Shown in pieces: positions 41,826 through 50,385 of a stretch of DNA of 64,000 bases (position 1 is the first letter of the stretch; each line of letters opens with the position of its first letter). The notes beneath the pieces are model-generated. The model was not told the origin of the DNA. It was given only the letters and a program-made list of their open reading frames with translations, and did no database searches. The stretch covers positions 3,286,001-3,350,000 of the forward strand of contig NZ_CP048115.1 of assembly GCF_010093045.1 (NCBI RefSeq). Direction: 5' to 3'. The DNA comes from Mucilaginibacter sp. 14171R-50 (GTDB lineage: Bacteria > Bacteroidota > Bacteroidia > Sphingobacteriales > Sphingobacteriaceae). The position numbers were made by a program, and so were the translations under genes.

Positions 41826-43730
41826 CTATTTTTTTATCCGTCTTCTTTTATTTACCGGCTTCTTGGTATCAAGCTCTTCCTCCCGGTGTGGCCGCACGCC
41901 CAGGGTTTTGCTGATGAACAGTGAAAACTGCTCTTTTTCGTCATTCGTTTTTTTACCCCACATTTCCAGCGGCAGTAAGCTGACAAATTTTTGCATGTCC
42001 AACGTCATATCGTTTTGGTAGTTATACTGATACTGGTAGGGATTATAGTACAGCAAATTGATCATTGTAATTAAATCCTCGTTGGGGATGTCCGCATTTC
42101 TGGCCCACCAGGAGAAAAAGAATGTATAGCAGTTTTTAAAGATTCTGATCATTTCGCTCACCAATATTTCGGGTAGCTTAGGCGTTAAATAAATTTTGAT
42201 GGATTCCTCTGTGATATCCTCCTCTTGTGAACGGCGGAAACAGTTTAGCAAGGCGGGGAACTTTTGTTTTAAAACGTTGATCTTGGCTGTTGATATATTA
42301 AACGATAGCTCACTGAGGATCTCCTTGGCCTGACGCATAAAGCCATCTTTGATATTGATTGAGCCTTCAAGTTCCTCATTTGATTGAAAGTCATATAACC
42401 TGTCGGCTAATCTTGCTGCGGCCACACGGAAAGTAAGCGATGTAACCTCGATCTCCTCGTTGTTTATAAAAACCGTGTAACAATTTGTAGACGCTGTTTT
42501 ACTCAGCTTGCTCATGTTTTGGGGAGGCACGAGATCTTCCGGCCCATTAGAATTAGAGACGACAACCACCGAGCCTATACCTTCTGTATAAAACCAGTTG
42601 TCGACCTCGCTTAAAATAACATTTGTGCGGTCCGGTGCTGCAGCAAGTAAGGCTTTGATCGCATCCGACATCACCCGCTCACCCCGGTCCTGGTTAGGAT
42701 AACTAAATTCGTTCAAAAAATAGGCATATCTTTTTTCCACGCCGTTCAAGTGCGTTGCCAGCCTGTCCTTAATAAAAACAGGACTTGGCACCTGGAGGTC
42801 CTTGTTACACGGAACGACGACGACCTCGGGCTGCAATGTTTCTAAAAAGCCCGGGGCGCTGTTAAATTTTTTATCATCATAATTCGCATTTTTTTTATGG
42901 TTGTTAAAATTGCTGCCGTGATGGGTAGCCTTCAGTACCTTAATTTCAAATTTATACTTCATTTTATCCTCATTCCATTTTTTAAAGGTTTTGGCTATCA
43001 GGTCAACGGTTGGCCCTTCCACGTTATGATATGACTTCAGCGCAGGGTCTCCACTCAGGTCCCCGCCCGAAAAATAAGAGAAACCAGTATCGGGGTTATG
43101 AATAGTGAAACTGATGGAAAGATCGTTGGGGTTGACTTTACTCGGCTTTGACTGTTGCTTTATAATGTTAGTACCATCTGCCAGCACACCCTTACCGCTC
43201 CAGAAGGTCAGGTAAAACCCCGTATTGGTTGATCGTGCCGTATTATCCTTTAGACTTATCGAATTGATGCTTCCCGTGAACTTGTCTTCGTTATACAGTT
43301 CAAGGTCCAGGAAAGGTGGGATCAAACGTTTTGTTTTCTCTTTATACTTGAAAGAGAAGGTACGATAAGTATTGACGTAGGGAAGCAGTTTATCATAGGC
43401 GGGGGTGGTTGCAGGGTAATAATCCTTTTGATCATAACCCACATCACAGAGTTTTTCAGGTTCGAAAACACAATTACCGTCTGTACTGGCTACGCTGATA
43501 CCGCTCACGTGGTCATCGTGGCAATGCGAAGTGATCATCAGATCGATCTTAACGTCGGGGAAATATTTTTTTAAGTAGCCGGCCAGTTTATCGGGGCCAT
43601 TGCCGATACCGCCGGTATCCACCAGGATGCTGTAAACGACAGGGTAGGGCGCTGTGCCATGGCGGATGACGATAAAGGTCGCGTCACCGCCCGTTACATC
43701 CACATGGTGGATCTCTAATTGATAGCTCAT
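41826..43730 (-). CDS. ComEC-like metallo-beta-lactamase-fold hydrolase
   Basis: 634 residues, no signal peptide. The MBL metal site is complete: SHCHDDHVSG (HxHxDH), then a Gly/Asp loop FSGGDLSGD and THHGSNFN. A VDTGGIGNGPDKL start and the GSxxS-type HHGS are as in the ComEC/Rec2 C-terminal MBL domain, which acts on DNA or nucleotides. The last 250 residues form an additional helical region of unknown type ending in a basic KKPVNKRRRIKK tail. It is the first gene of the unit with the giant protein; their close spacing suggests a shared function I cannot name. Confidence 0.85.
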   Translation of the reverse strand: MSYQLEIHHVDVTGGDATFIVIRHGTAPYPVVYSILVDTGGIGNGPDKLAGYLKKYFPDVKIDLMITSHCHDDHVSGISVASTDGNCVFEPEKLCDVGYDQKDYYPATTPAYDKLLPYVNTYRTFSFKYKEKTKRLIPPFLDLELYNEDKFTGSINSISLKDNTARSTNTGFYLTFWSGKGVLADGTNIIKQQSKPSKVNPNDLSISFTIHNPDTGFSYFSGGDLSGDPALKSYHNVEGPTVDLIAKTFKKWNEDKMKYKFEIKVLKATHHGSNFNNHKKNANYDDKKFNSAPGFLETLQPEVVVVPCNKDLQVPSPVFIKDRLATHLNGVEKRYAYFLNEFSYPNQDRGERVMSDAIKALLAAAPDRTNVILSEVDNWFYTEGIGSVVVVSNSNGPEDLVPPQNMSKLSKTASTNCYTVFINNEEIEVTSLTFRVAAARLADRLYDFQSNEELEGSINIKDGFMRQAKEILSELSFNISTAKINVLKQKFPALLNCFRRSQEEDITEESIKIYLTPKLPEILVSEMIRIFKNCYTFFFSWWARNADIPNEDLITMINLLYYNPYQYQYNYQNDMTLDMQKFVSLLPLEMWGKKTNDEKEQFSLFISKTLGVRPHREEELDTKKPVNKRRRIKK

Positions 43731-43867
43731 AAGGTTTAAGTTAGAAGCAACCGAAGCCGCTCAGAATTAACGCTTTTAAATTAAAGAAAATAAATTAATG
43801 TTTCCGGATAATTATTCCTCATTTCAAAAACAATGTTTGTTCCTGAACAATGTCGATTGAAAAAACA

Positions 43868-43898
43868 TTTGTATTATTAAATATTAATAATACTTTTA
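43868..43898 (+). promoter_or_regulatory. Bacteroidetes-type promoter
   Basis: TTTG at 43868-43871, 19 bases, then TACTTTTA at 43891-43898 (7 of 8 to TAnnTTTG). Transcription would begin near 43905, giving a leader of about 18 bases to the TTG start at 43923. Confidence 0.65.
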
Positions 43899-43922
43899 TC
43901 TAACCTAAAAGTATACCCCTAC

Positions 43923-44474
43923 TTGAAAAAGACCTTTGCAATAGTTATGCTTTTTGTGCTCTTGTTTAACATGGGCGGGTACATGCTATTATCCCAATAT
44001 TTTATTAAAGCTTCAGACGATTTTGCCAACGAGCAGATCAGCAAAGGGTATTACAAACCGGATGAGCTGGTTGTTATAAAGATCCCGGTACGAATGCCTT
44101 ACGTGCAGGAACAACGGCAATACGAGAATATTTCGGGTCAAATTCAGCTTAAAGGTAATTGTTACAACTATGTAGCTCTTAAAATGACACGGGATACCAT
44201 GTATGTAAAGTGTATACCCAACTACAATAAAACAAAGCTGATCAACGATAACGTTATCAATGCTAAGCAGATCAGCGACATCCCGCTTTCAAAAAAGAAC
44301 CATGTGCCGACTGTTAAAAAAACCGGCCTTGATACCGATTACAATTACATAGTTACATTATTTGACCTCACTGTGTCTGCAAAGGAAACAAGTTGCAGCA
44401 CTGTATATATGGAACTTCAGTTATTGAATACCTATCTTTCGTCGCCGGCACAACCACCAGAGAGCCAGGCATAA
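43923..44474 (+). CDS. Small membrane-anchored protein of unknown function
   Basis: 183 residues starting with TTG; no in-frame ATG exists upstream, and a good promoter lies 25 bases before. An N-terminal membrane segment (FAIVMLFVLLFNMGGYMLLS) is followed by an extracytoplasmic domain with two Cys pairs in short strands (GNCYNYVALKM, YVKCIPNY, ETSCSTVYME). I recognise no family. It precedes the CMD/TonB cluster by about 130 bases in the same direction, but transcription may be separate. Confidence 0.7.
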   Translation: MKKTFAIVMLFVLLFNMGGYMLLSQYFIKASDDFANEQISKGYYKPDELVVIKIPVRMPYVQEQRQYENISGQIQLKGNCYNYVALKMTRDTMYVKCIPNYNKTKLINDNVINAKQISDIPLSKKNHVPTVKKTGLDTDYNYIVTLFDLTVSAKETSCSTVYMELQLLNTYLSSPAQPPESQA

Positions 44475-44607
44475 TTTATTCATATAATTTCGGGGAAGCA
44501 CATCGGCATAGGTATAAGCTATAGCCTGATCGCACGCATTTTTTGCTCATCAGAGCGATAGAATTGCTGTACGCCGCCCTATATCTTTTATATTTTATTG
44601 AATTTTT

Positions 44608-45168
44608 ATGCCTTATATAGCACTTGAAGATCATCTGCCGGGCATTACCGGCTTGTTAGAGTATAGCAAGGGTACTGCACAGCCTATACGCGATTTGACA
44701 CAATTTTTGTTGCGAGGCCCGTCTACATTAACTGAAGCCGAACGCGAGCTTATTGCTACCGTTGTATCATACGGTAACGAATGTACTTTTTGCACAACCG
44801 CCCATACTGCGGCTGCCGACCTTTTAGCCGGCGAGACCCAAACGGCCGAAAAGGTTAAGCAAAACATTGAAACCGCGCCTGTTAGCGAAAAGATGAGGGC
44901 GCTTTTAACCATAGCCAGGTTAACCGGGCAAAGTGGTAAAAGCGTTACTGCCGATGCCATTAGCCGTGCAAAAGCGGCAGGCGCAACTGATATAGAAATA
45001 CATGATACCGTTTTAATAGCAGCTTTATTTTGCCTTTACAACCGCTATGTCGACGGGCTGGGCACCGCCCTCCCTGCCGACCCGGCTTACTATAATGTTT
45101 TGGCAGAAAGGCTGGTCAACCACGGTTACACACGTTTGCCGCAAGGTTACGACCATCTTAAAAAGTAA
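44608..45168 (+). CDS. CMD/AhpD-like peroxidase-related protein (1)
   Basis: 186 residues, cytosolic. The AhpD-type redox motif ExCxxCxxxH is present as NECTFCTTAH (C59, C62, H66), preceded by ELIATVVSYGN. AhpD-like members of the carboxymuconolactone decarboxylase family cycle this dithiol to reduce peroxides or serve as disulfide reductants. The later segment HDTVLIAALFCLYNRYVDGLGT is shared with the two other copies in this cluster. It is the first gene of a long co-directional run and lies 34 bases before the TonB receptor gene. Confidence 0.88.
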   Translation: MPYIALEDHLPGITGLLEYSKGTAQPIRDLTQFLLRGPSTLTEAERELIATVVSYGNECTFCTTAHTAAADLLAGETQTAEKVKQNIETAPVSEKMRALLTIARLTGQSGKSVTADAISRAKAAGATDIEIHDTVLIAALFCLYNRYVDGLGTALPADPAYYNVLAERLVNHGYTRLPQGYDHLKK

Positions 45169-45202
45169 TTAAATCCCCTTATCAATTTAAACTCGATCCA
45201 CA

Positions 45203-47971
45203 ATGAAAAAACTTTTATTTATAATTATGATACTTTCCTCAGCGCATGTATTTGCGCAGGATGTTAAAATAACCGGTACCGTAAATGATGCCGCCGGTAA
45301 CCCTGTTAGCAATGCCAGTATTAACGTTAAAGGTAAAAATGTCGGCACTACCACAAATTCAAGCGGTATTTTTACCCTGCATACTAAAAATATCACGCTT
45401 CCATTTACCCTGGTAATTTCGGGCCTCGGCTACGAGCAGCAGGAAGTCCAGATAACGTCGGCTTCGCAAACTGTGGGCGCCTCGCTTACGGTAAAGACAA
45501 CCATGCTTAACGAGGTTGTTACTTCGGCTACAAGGGTAAGCCAAAGCAGCTTGCAATCGCCTGTAAGTATCGAAAAAATGGGTCAGCGGGCTATAAAGGA
45601 AAACCCATCGTTCACTTTTTATGATGGTTTGCAAAACCTGAAAGGTATGGAAGCCGTTACCAGCAGCTTAACATATAAGCAAGTAAATACCCGTGGCTTT
45701 AACAGCACCGGCAACTCCAGATTTTTACAACTGGTAGATGGGGTGGATAACCAAACCCCGGGTCTTAACTTTGCCGTAGGTAACTTGTTTGGTGCATCAG
45801 ATCTTGATATCGAATCGGCTGAGGTTATTCCCGGCGCGGCATCGGCCCTTTACGGCCCGGTTGCATTCAATGGCTTGTTATCAATAAAAACCAAAGACCC
45901 TTTTAAATACCAGGGCCTTGCGGTACAGCTAAAAACAGGTATAAACCACATAGGCGAATCCGCTGGCAGCGCCAAAAGCCTCAGCGACTTTGCCCTGCGT
46001 TATGCAAAGGCATTTAACAACCGCTTTGCCTTTAAGCTTAATGCATCGTACCTCACCGGGACCGATTGGTATGCTAATGATTACACTGATATCAGCGCCG
46101 CTACCCCTGTTGCTGACCGTGGGCCTAACAATCCGCGCCGCGATGCATTAAATATTTATGGAGATGAAGTGGTGTCTGAAAATTTGCCGGGTATAGGCGT
46201 GGTATCGCGTACCGGTTATGAAGAAAAGGATTTAATGAACTACGATGTTTACAGCCTGAAGCTTAACGGCGCGCTGCACTATAAACTAACCAGTGATATC
46301 GAGGCTGTTTATCAGTATAATTATGGTCGTGGTACTGCCAGCTACACGGGCAGCAGCAGGTTCGACCTGAACAACTTTGTGCTGCAAACGCACCGTTTAG
46401 AATTAAAAGGCAGTAACTTTTTTGTACGCAGCTACGTAGTTGGTGAAAACTCGCACGATTCTTACAACACCCGGTCGCTCGCTCAGTTCATTAACCGCGA
46501 TTGGGTACAGGATATGAGCGGTAAAGTAGTATCGCCGGAAGATGCAGACCAAACATGGTTCGATCGGTACGAGGCAGCGTTTAACGGTTCGGCGCCGGGC
46601 GTAACAGCGGGCAGCCATACCGCAGCCCGCGGTTTTGCAGACCAGGGCAGGTTTTTACCAGGCACCCCTGCGTTTGAGAATGCCAAAGACGCAGCTATCC
46701 ACAACTATGGCTTAAGCGGGGCAGGTGTGTTTAGTAACAGCAAATTTTACCATACTGATGCACAGTATGATTTTTCAAAAGCCATTAAGGTTTTTGAGCT
46801 TTTAGCTGGCGGCAGCTTCCGCAAATACGCTATGTTTACTAACGGCAGCTTGTTTGATGATAAAACCAATAAAATAAAGATCAACGAGTACGGGTCGTTT
46901 TTACAGGCTGGTAAAAAACTGCTGGATGATAATCTTAAACTTACGGCATCTATCCGTTACGATAAGAACGAGAACTTTAAAGGCAGTTTTACACCTCGTT
47001 TTTCGGCGGTATACACAGTTGCTAAAACCCATAATTTCAGGGCCTCATATCAAACCGGTTTCCGCAACCCAACTCCTGTAGATCAATTCATAAACCTGAA
47101 TGTTGGACCTATTACCATACTGGGCGGTGCGCCAAGCAACAGCGCCAATGTAAATGCATATCAAAACTCTTTTACAGCCGCATCGGTAGGTGCATTTGGA
47201 GCAGCCTTTGGAGCGGCTGTTGGCAGCGGTACACCTTTTCCGCAAGCCGTTGCCGAAAACAAGGACCTGCTTGTTAAATCAAATGTGCCTTATATAAAGC
47301 CTGAGCAGCAAAAGGCCTTTGAAGTAGGTTATAAAAGCCTGGTAAACGATAAGCTTTTGATCGACCTGAATTATTATTACAGCAGCTATACCGACTTTAT
47401 TTTGAATACAGTTGTTATTGACCCCGAAAGCCCTGTATTGGGCGCCGATGGTAAACCTAATGTAAATGCGGCTATGGACATATTAAATAGTAAAGTGCAC
47501 GCCTACCAGCTTTATACCAACGCTTCTGATAAGGTATCGGCGCAGGGTGCAAGTATGGGCCTAACTTATTTGCTTAACAAAGGCTACATGGTGGGGGCAA
47601 ATGCCACCTTATCGGTGTTTAACCTGGGCAAGGCAAATATCAACAACATTGCACAATACAACACCCCAAAATGGAGTACTAATGCAACTTTTGGCAACGC
47701 TAATGTTGGCAACGGCTACGGCTTTAATGTGGCATGGCACTGGCAAAGCGCCTTTGACTGGTATGGCACCTTTAATGGTGTAAGGCCGGGCCGTATAAAC
47801 GCTTACTCGATGGTTGATGCGCAGATAAACAAAAAATTGCCGCGTGCAAATACTACCATCAAACTTGGCGGCAGCAACATATTTAACAAATACATATCGC
47901 AGGCTTATGGCTCGCCTGCCGTTGGTGCTATTTACTATGTAGCTGTTGTTTTTGACAGCCCTTTGAAATAA
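45203..47971 (+). CDS. TonB-dependent receptor with CarboxypepD-like N-terminal domain
   Basis: 922 residues. The signal peptide (MKKLLFIIMILSSAHVFAQ) leads into a CarboxypepD-regulatory-like domain (VKITGTVNDAAGNPVSNASI), then a plug domain (NTRGFNSTGNSRFLQLVDG, SALYGPVAFNGLLSI), then a 22-strand-type outer-membrane barrel ending in an aromatic strand (YYVAVVFDSPLK). Such receptors import large or scarce compounds with TonB energy. There is no SusD partner next to it, so it is probably not a classic glycan system. Neighbours are three CMD-like proteins and an MFS carrier; the substrate is unknown. Confidence 0.92.
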   Translation: MKKLLFIIMILSSAHVFAQDVKITGTVNDAAGNPVSNASINVKGKNVGTTTNSSGIFTLHTKNITLPFTLVISGLGYEQQEVQITSASQTVGASLTVKTTMLNEVVTSATRVSQSSLQSPVSIEKMGQRAIKENPSFTFYDGLQNLKGMEAVTSSLTYKQVNTRGFNSTGNSRFLQLVDGVDNQTPGLNFAVGNLFGASDLDIESAEVIPGAASALYGPVAFNGLLSIKTKDPFKYQGLAVQLKTGINHIGESAGSAKSLSDFALRYAKAFNNRFAFKLNASYLTGTDWYANDYTDISAATPVADRGPNNPRRDALNIYGDEVVSENLPGIGVVSRTGYEEKDLMNYDVYSLKLNGALHYKLTSDIEAVYQYNYGRGTASYTGSSRFDLNNFVLQTHRLELKGSNFFVRSYVVGENSHDSYNTRSLAQFINRDWVQDMSGKVVSPEDADQTWFDRYEAAFNGSAPGVTAGSHTAARGFADQGRFLPGTPAFENAKDAAIHNYGLSGAGVFSNSKFYHTDAQYDFSKAIKVFELLAGGSFRKYAMFTNGSLFDDKTNKIKINEYGSFLQAGKKLLDDNLKLTASIRYDKNENFKGSFTPRFSAVYTVAKTHNFRASYQTGFRNPTPVDQFINLNVGPITILGGAPSNSANVNAYQNSFTAASVGAFGAAFGAAVGSGTPFPQAVAENKDLLVKSNVPYIKPEQQKAFEVGYKSLVNDKLLIDLNYYYSSYTDFILNTVVIDPESPVLGADGKPNVNAAMDILNSKVHAYQLYTNASDKVSAQGASMGLTYLLNKGYMVGANATLSVFNLGKANINNIAQYNTPKWSTNATFGNANVGNGYGFNVAWHWQSAFDWYGTFNGVRPGRINAYSMVDAQINKKLPRANTTIKLGGSNIFNKYISQAYGSPAVGAIYYVAVVFDSPLK

Positions 47972-47975
47972 TCTT

Positions 47976-49223
47976 ATGAAAGCAACGGAATTAAATTATA
48001 CAACTATCCAACACAGCAAAGCATATTTTGCTGCGGTTTTTACGCTATGTTTTGTAAGTAGCGTACTTGGTGGTTCTGTCTCAACTTTAATGTCGGTTTA
48101 TCTCCCTGTGGTTCTAAAAGACCTGCAGGGAGATATTAAACCGGACCAGGTTGATGGTGTTAGCGGCCTTATAAATGCCTTGTTTATTTATGGCTGGGCA
48201 ATTGGCGGTTTTACCTGGGGCATCGTCAGCGACCGTATGGGCCGGAAAAAAGCATTACTTAGTTCAATTGTTTGCTACGGCGTTTTTACCGTGTTAACCG
48301 GTATGATGCAGCAATGGACAGGAGTGATGGTTTGCCGCTTTATGAGTGGCTTTGGCGTTGGCGGCGAAATGGTAATAGCCATGACCTTTATATCAGAAAT
48401 ATGGCCCGAAAAAAGCAAAGCTATTATGATCGGCATTCTGTCAATAGCTTTCCCCATAGGTATTTTTGGTGCCGGGGCAATAAATATTATTACCCCTGTT
48501 TGGCGCCATGGATTTTTGATAGGCATTGTACCGCTGGCAATGGCCTTGATAGGGCTTTTTGTTATTACCGAATCGCCCCAATGGGCCAGCCACAAACAAA
48601 GCGCACAATTATCAGCAAATGGATCAATATTTTCATCTGCCAACAGGGGCGAACTCATTATCGGGTCACTGGTTTTTGGCACAATGCTGATAGGCCTTTG
48701 GGCAATATTTTCGTGGCTTCCAACCTGGATACAAAGCCTTACAACCGGCGATGCGGCCAAACAGCGCGGCCTTAGCATGATGTTTATGGGCATGGGCGGC
48801 CTTACCGGCGGTTTTTTTTCTGGCTGGCTGGTCAACTTAATTGGGTTACGCCGCTCCATGATACTTTGCTTTGGCGTTTGTACCGCATTGTCATTTATAC
48901 TTTTTAAAACCAATACGGTTATTTCTAATATGGTTTTTGTTGAAATAGCAATTATGGCCTTGTTTTTTGGTGCAAGCCAGGGGGTGTTATCGGCGTACAT
49001 CCCGCAATTGTTTCATACAGGCATACGCGCAACAGCTACAGGTTTTTGCTTTAATATAGGCCGGCTTTTTACAGCTACAGCCGTACTGTTTATAGGGGTA
49101 TTGGTTACCTCTTTAGGCGGATATGGCAATGCGATTTTTTTGTTCTCGTTGGTTTTTGTATTGGGCTTTCTTGTGGTAATTTTTATGCCCCGCAAAGCTC
49201 AAAACACACCTTATAAAGCTTAG
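47976..49223 (+). CDS. MFS transporter
   Basis: 415 residues, about 12 membrane helices. The conserved loop WGIVSDRMGRKKALL after helix 2 is the MFS motif A, with the RSMILCFGV counterpart in the second half. It resembles the AAHS/sugar-acid branch by eye. The gene starts five bases after the TonB receptor stop, which suggests that the receptor brings a substrate through the outer membrane and this carrier moves it across the inner membrane. Substrate unknown. Confidence 0.9.
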   Translation: MKATELNYTTIQHSKAYFAAVFTLCFVSSVLGGSVSTLMSVYLPVVLKDLQGDIKPDQVDGVSGLINALFIYGWAIGGFTWGIVSDRMGRKKALLSSIVCYGVFTVLTGMMQQWTGVMVCRFMSGFGVGGEMVIAMTFISEIWPEKSKAIMIGILSIAFPIGIFGAGAINIITPVWRHGFLIGIVPLAMALIGLFVITESPQWASHKQSAQLSANGSIFSSANRGELIIGSLVFGTMLIGLWAIFSWLPTWIQSLTTGDAAKQRGLSMMFMGMGGLTGGFFSGWLVNLIGLRRSMILCFGVCTALSFILFKTNTVISNMVFVEIAIMALFFGASQGVLSAYIPQLFHTGIRATATGFCFNIGRLFTATAVLFIGVLVTSLGGYGNAIFLFSLVFVLGFLVVIFMPRKAQNTPYKA

Positions 49224-49256
49224 TAACTATAATTATAATAATTAAACAAACTTAAT

Positions 49257-49799
49257 ATGGCACATATAAACGTCCCCGAAGGTATACCCGGTATCAGGTC
49301 GCTGGTTATGTTCAGGCCCGAAACGGGTAAACACCTTTACGAGTTAGCCGAAGTTTTACTGCGTGGCGAATCGCCTTTGTCTCAAGCCGATCGCGAGTTG
49401 ATAGCAGCTTATGTATCATACCGCAATGAATGCATGTTTTGCATGAATAGCCACGCTGCAGCCGCCCGATGTCTTTATGGCGAAGAGGATACTACCGTAG
49501 ATGATGTGCTCAAGGACATGCAACATTCCGGCATCAGCTCAAAAATGAAAGCTTTACTAAACATTGCCGGCAAAGTACAAATATTGGGTAAAGAGGTAAA
49601 GCCCGAAGATATTGAAGCTGCCCGTGCAGAAGGAGCTACAGATAAGGAGTTGCACGATACGGTTTTAATAGCAGCGGCATTCTGCATGTTTAACAGATAT
49701 GTTGATGGCCTGGGTAGCCTTACCCCAACCGACCCTGAGGCATATAAGGAAATGGGCCAACGCATGGTACAGGGTTACGCATTACCGGCAAAACAATAA
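49257..49799 (+). CDS. CMD/AhpD-like peroxidase-related protein (2)
   Basis: 180 residues. Motif NECMFCMNSH (C59, C62, H66) and the shared VLIAAAFCMFNRYVDGLGS segment make it a paralogue of the proteins at 44608 and 49808. It lies 33 bases after the MFS gene and eight before the next copy. Family members reduce peroxides or act as thiol relays. Two adjacent copies plus one at the start of the cluster suggest either a hetero-oligomer or different substrates. Confidence 0.88.
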   Translation: MAHINVPEGIPGIRSLVMFRPETGKHLYELAEVLLRGESPLSQADRELIAAYVSYRNECMFCMNSHAAAARCLYGEEDTTVDDVLKDMQHSGISSKMKALLNIAGKVQILGKEVKPEDIEAARAEGATDKELHDTVLIAAAFCMFNRYVDGLGSLTPTDPEAYKEMGQRMVQGYALPAKQ

Positions 49800-49807
49800 A
49801 TAAAGTT

Positions 49808-50356
49808 ATGGCATATATCCAATTAAATAATGATTTGCCCGGGATACGCGGCCTGATGGCCTACCGCCCGGAAACTGAAAAACCCTTGAACGCCCTTGCT
49901 GAAGTTTTGCTGCGCGACGACAATAACACGTTGAGCCGTGGAGAACGAGAGCTGATAGCCACATATGTATCATACTTAAACGACTGCTTTTTTTGCCAGA
50001 ATGTACACGGTTCTATCGCTGGTTTTTACCTTAATTGTAATATAGAACAGATAGATCAAATTAAAGCAGATTTTAGCGGGGCCGATCTGTCGCCAAAAAT
50101 GAAAGCCTTTTTAAATATTGCTGCAAAAGTGCAAACGGGTGGTAAAAACGTTACAGAGGATGACATAGCCAAAGCGCGCGAAACCGGTGCCACAGATACC
50201 GAAATACACGATGTGGTATTGATAGCCGCCGCCTTTTGCATGTTTAACCGCTATGTTGACGGTTTGGGTACCTGGGCACCGCAAGACAGGCAATTCTACA
50301 TAAACAGGGCCCCGCAGCGCGCGCAGGAAGGTTATCAATCAAGCGTATATAAATAA
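49808..50356 (+). CDS. CMD/AhpD-like peroxidase-related protein (3)
   Basis: 182 residues. The motif is NDCFFCQNVH (C60, C63, H67); the acidic residue before the first Cys is Asp instead of the Glu of its paralogues, a small change at the AhpD proton-relay position. The C-terminal part (VVLIAAAFCMFNRYVDGLGT) is shared. It follows copy 2 by eight bases and precedes the FG-GAP gene by 29. Confidence 0.88.
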   Translation: MAYIQLNNDLPGIRGLMAYRPETEKPLNALAEVLLRDDNNTLSRGERELIATYVSYLNDCFFCQNVHGSIAGFYLNCNIEQIDQIKADFSGADLSPKMKAFLNIAAKVQTGGKNVTEDDIAKARETGATDTEIHDVVLIAAAFCMFNRYVDGLGTWAPQDRQFYINRAPQRAQEGYQSSVYK

Positions 50357-50385
50357 ATACATCTACCTATCCAAAAACAGCCATT

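Noticed and set aside
48275..49000. 241-codon leftward frame in the MFS gene
   Set aside because: Antisense shadow of a clear MFS transporter; Ile/Pro-rich composition without motifs.
44608..50356. SusC/SusD glycan utilisation locus
   Set aside because: The TonB receptor has no SusD partner, glycoside hydrolase or sensor gene next to it.
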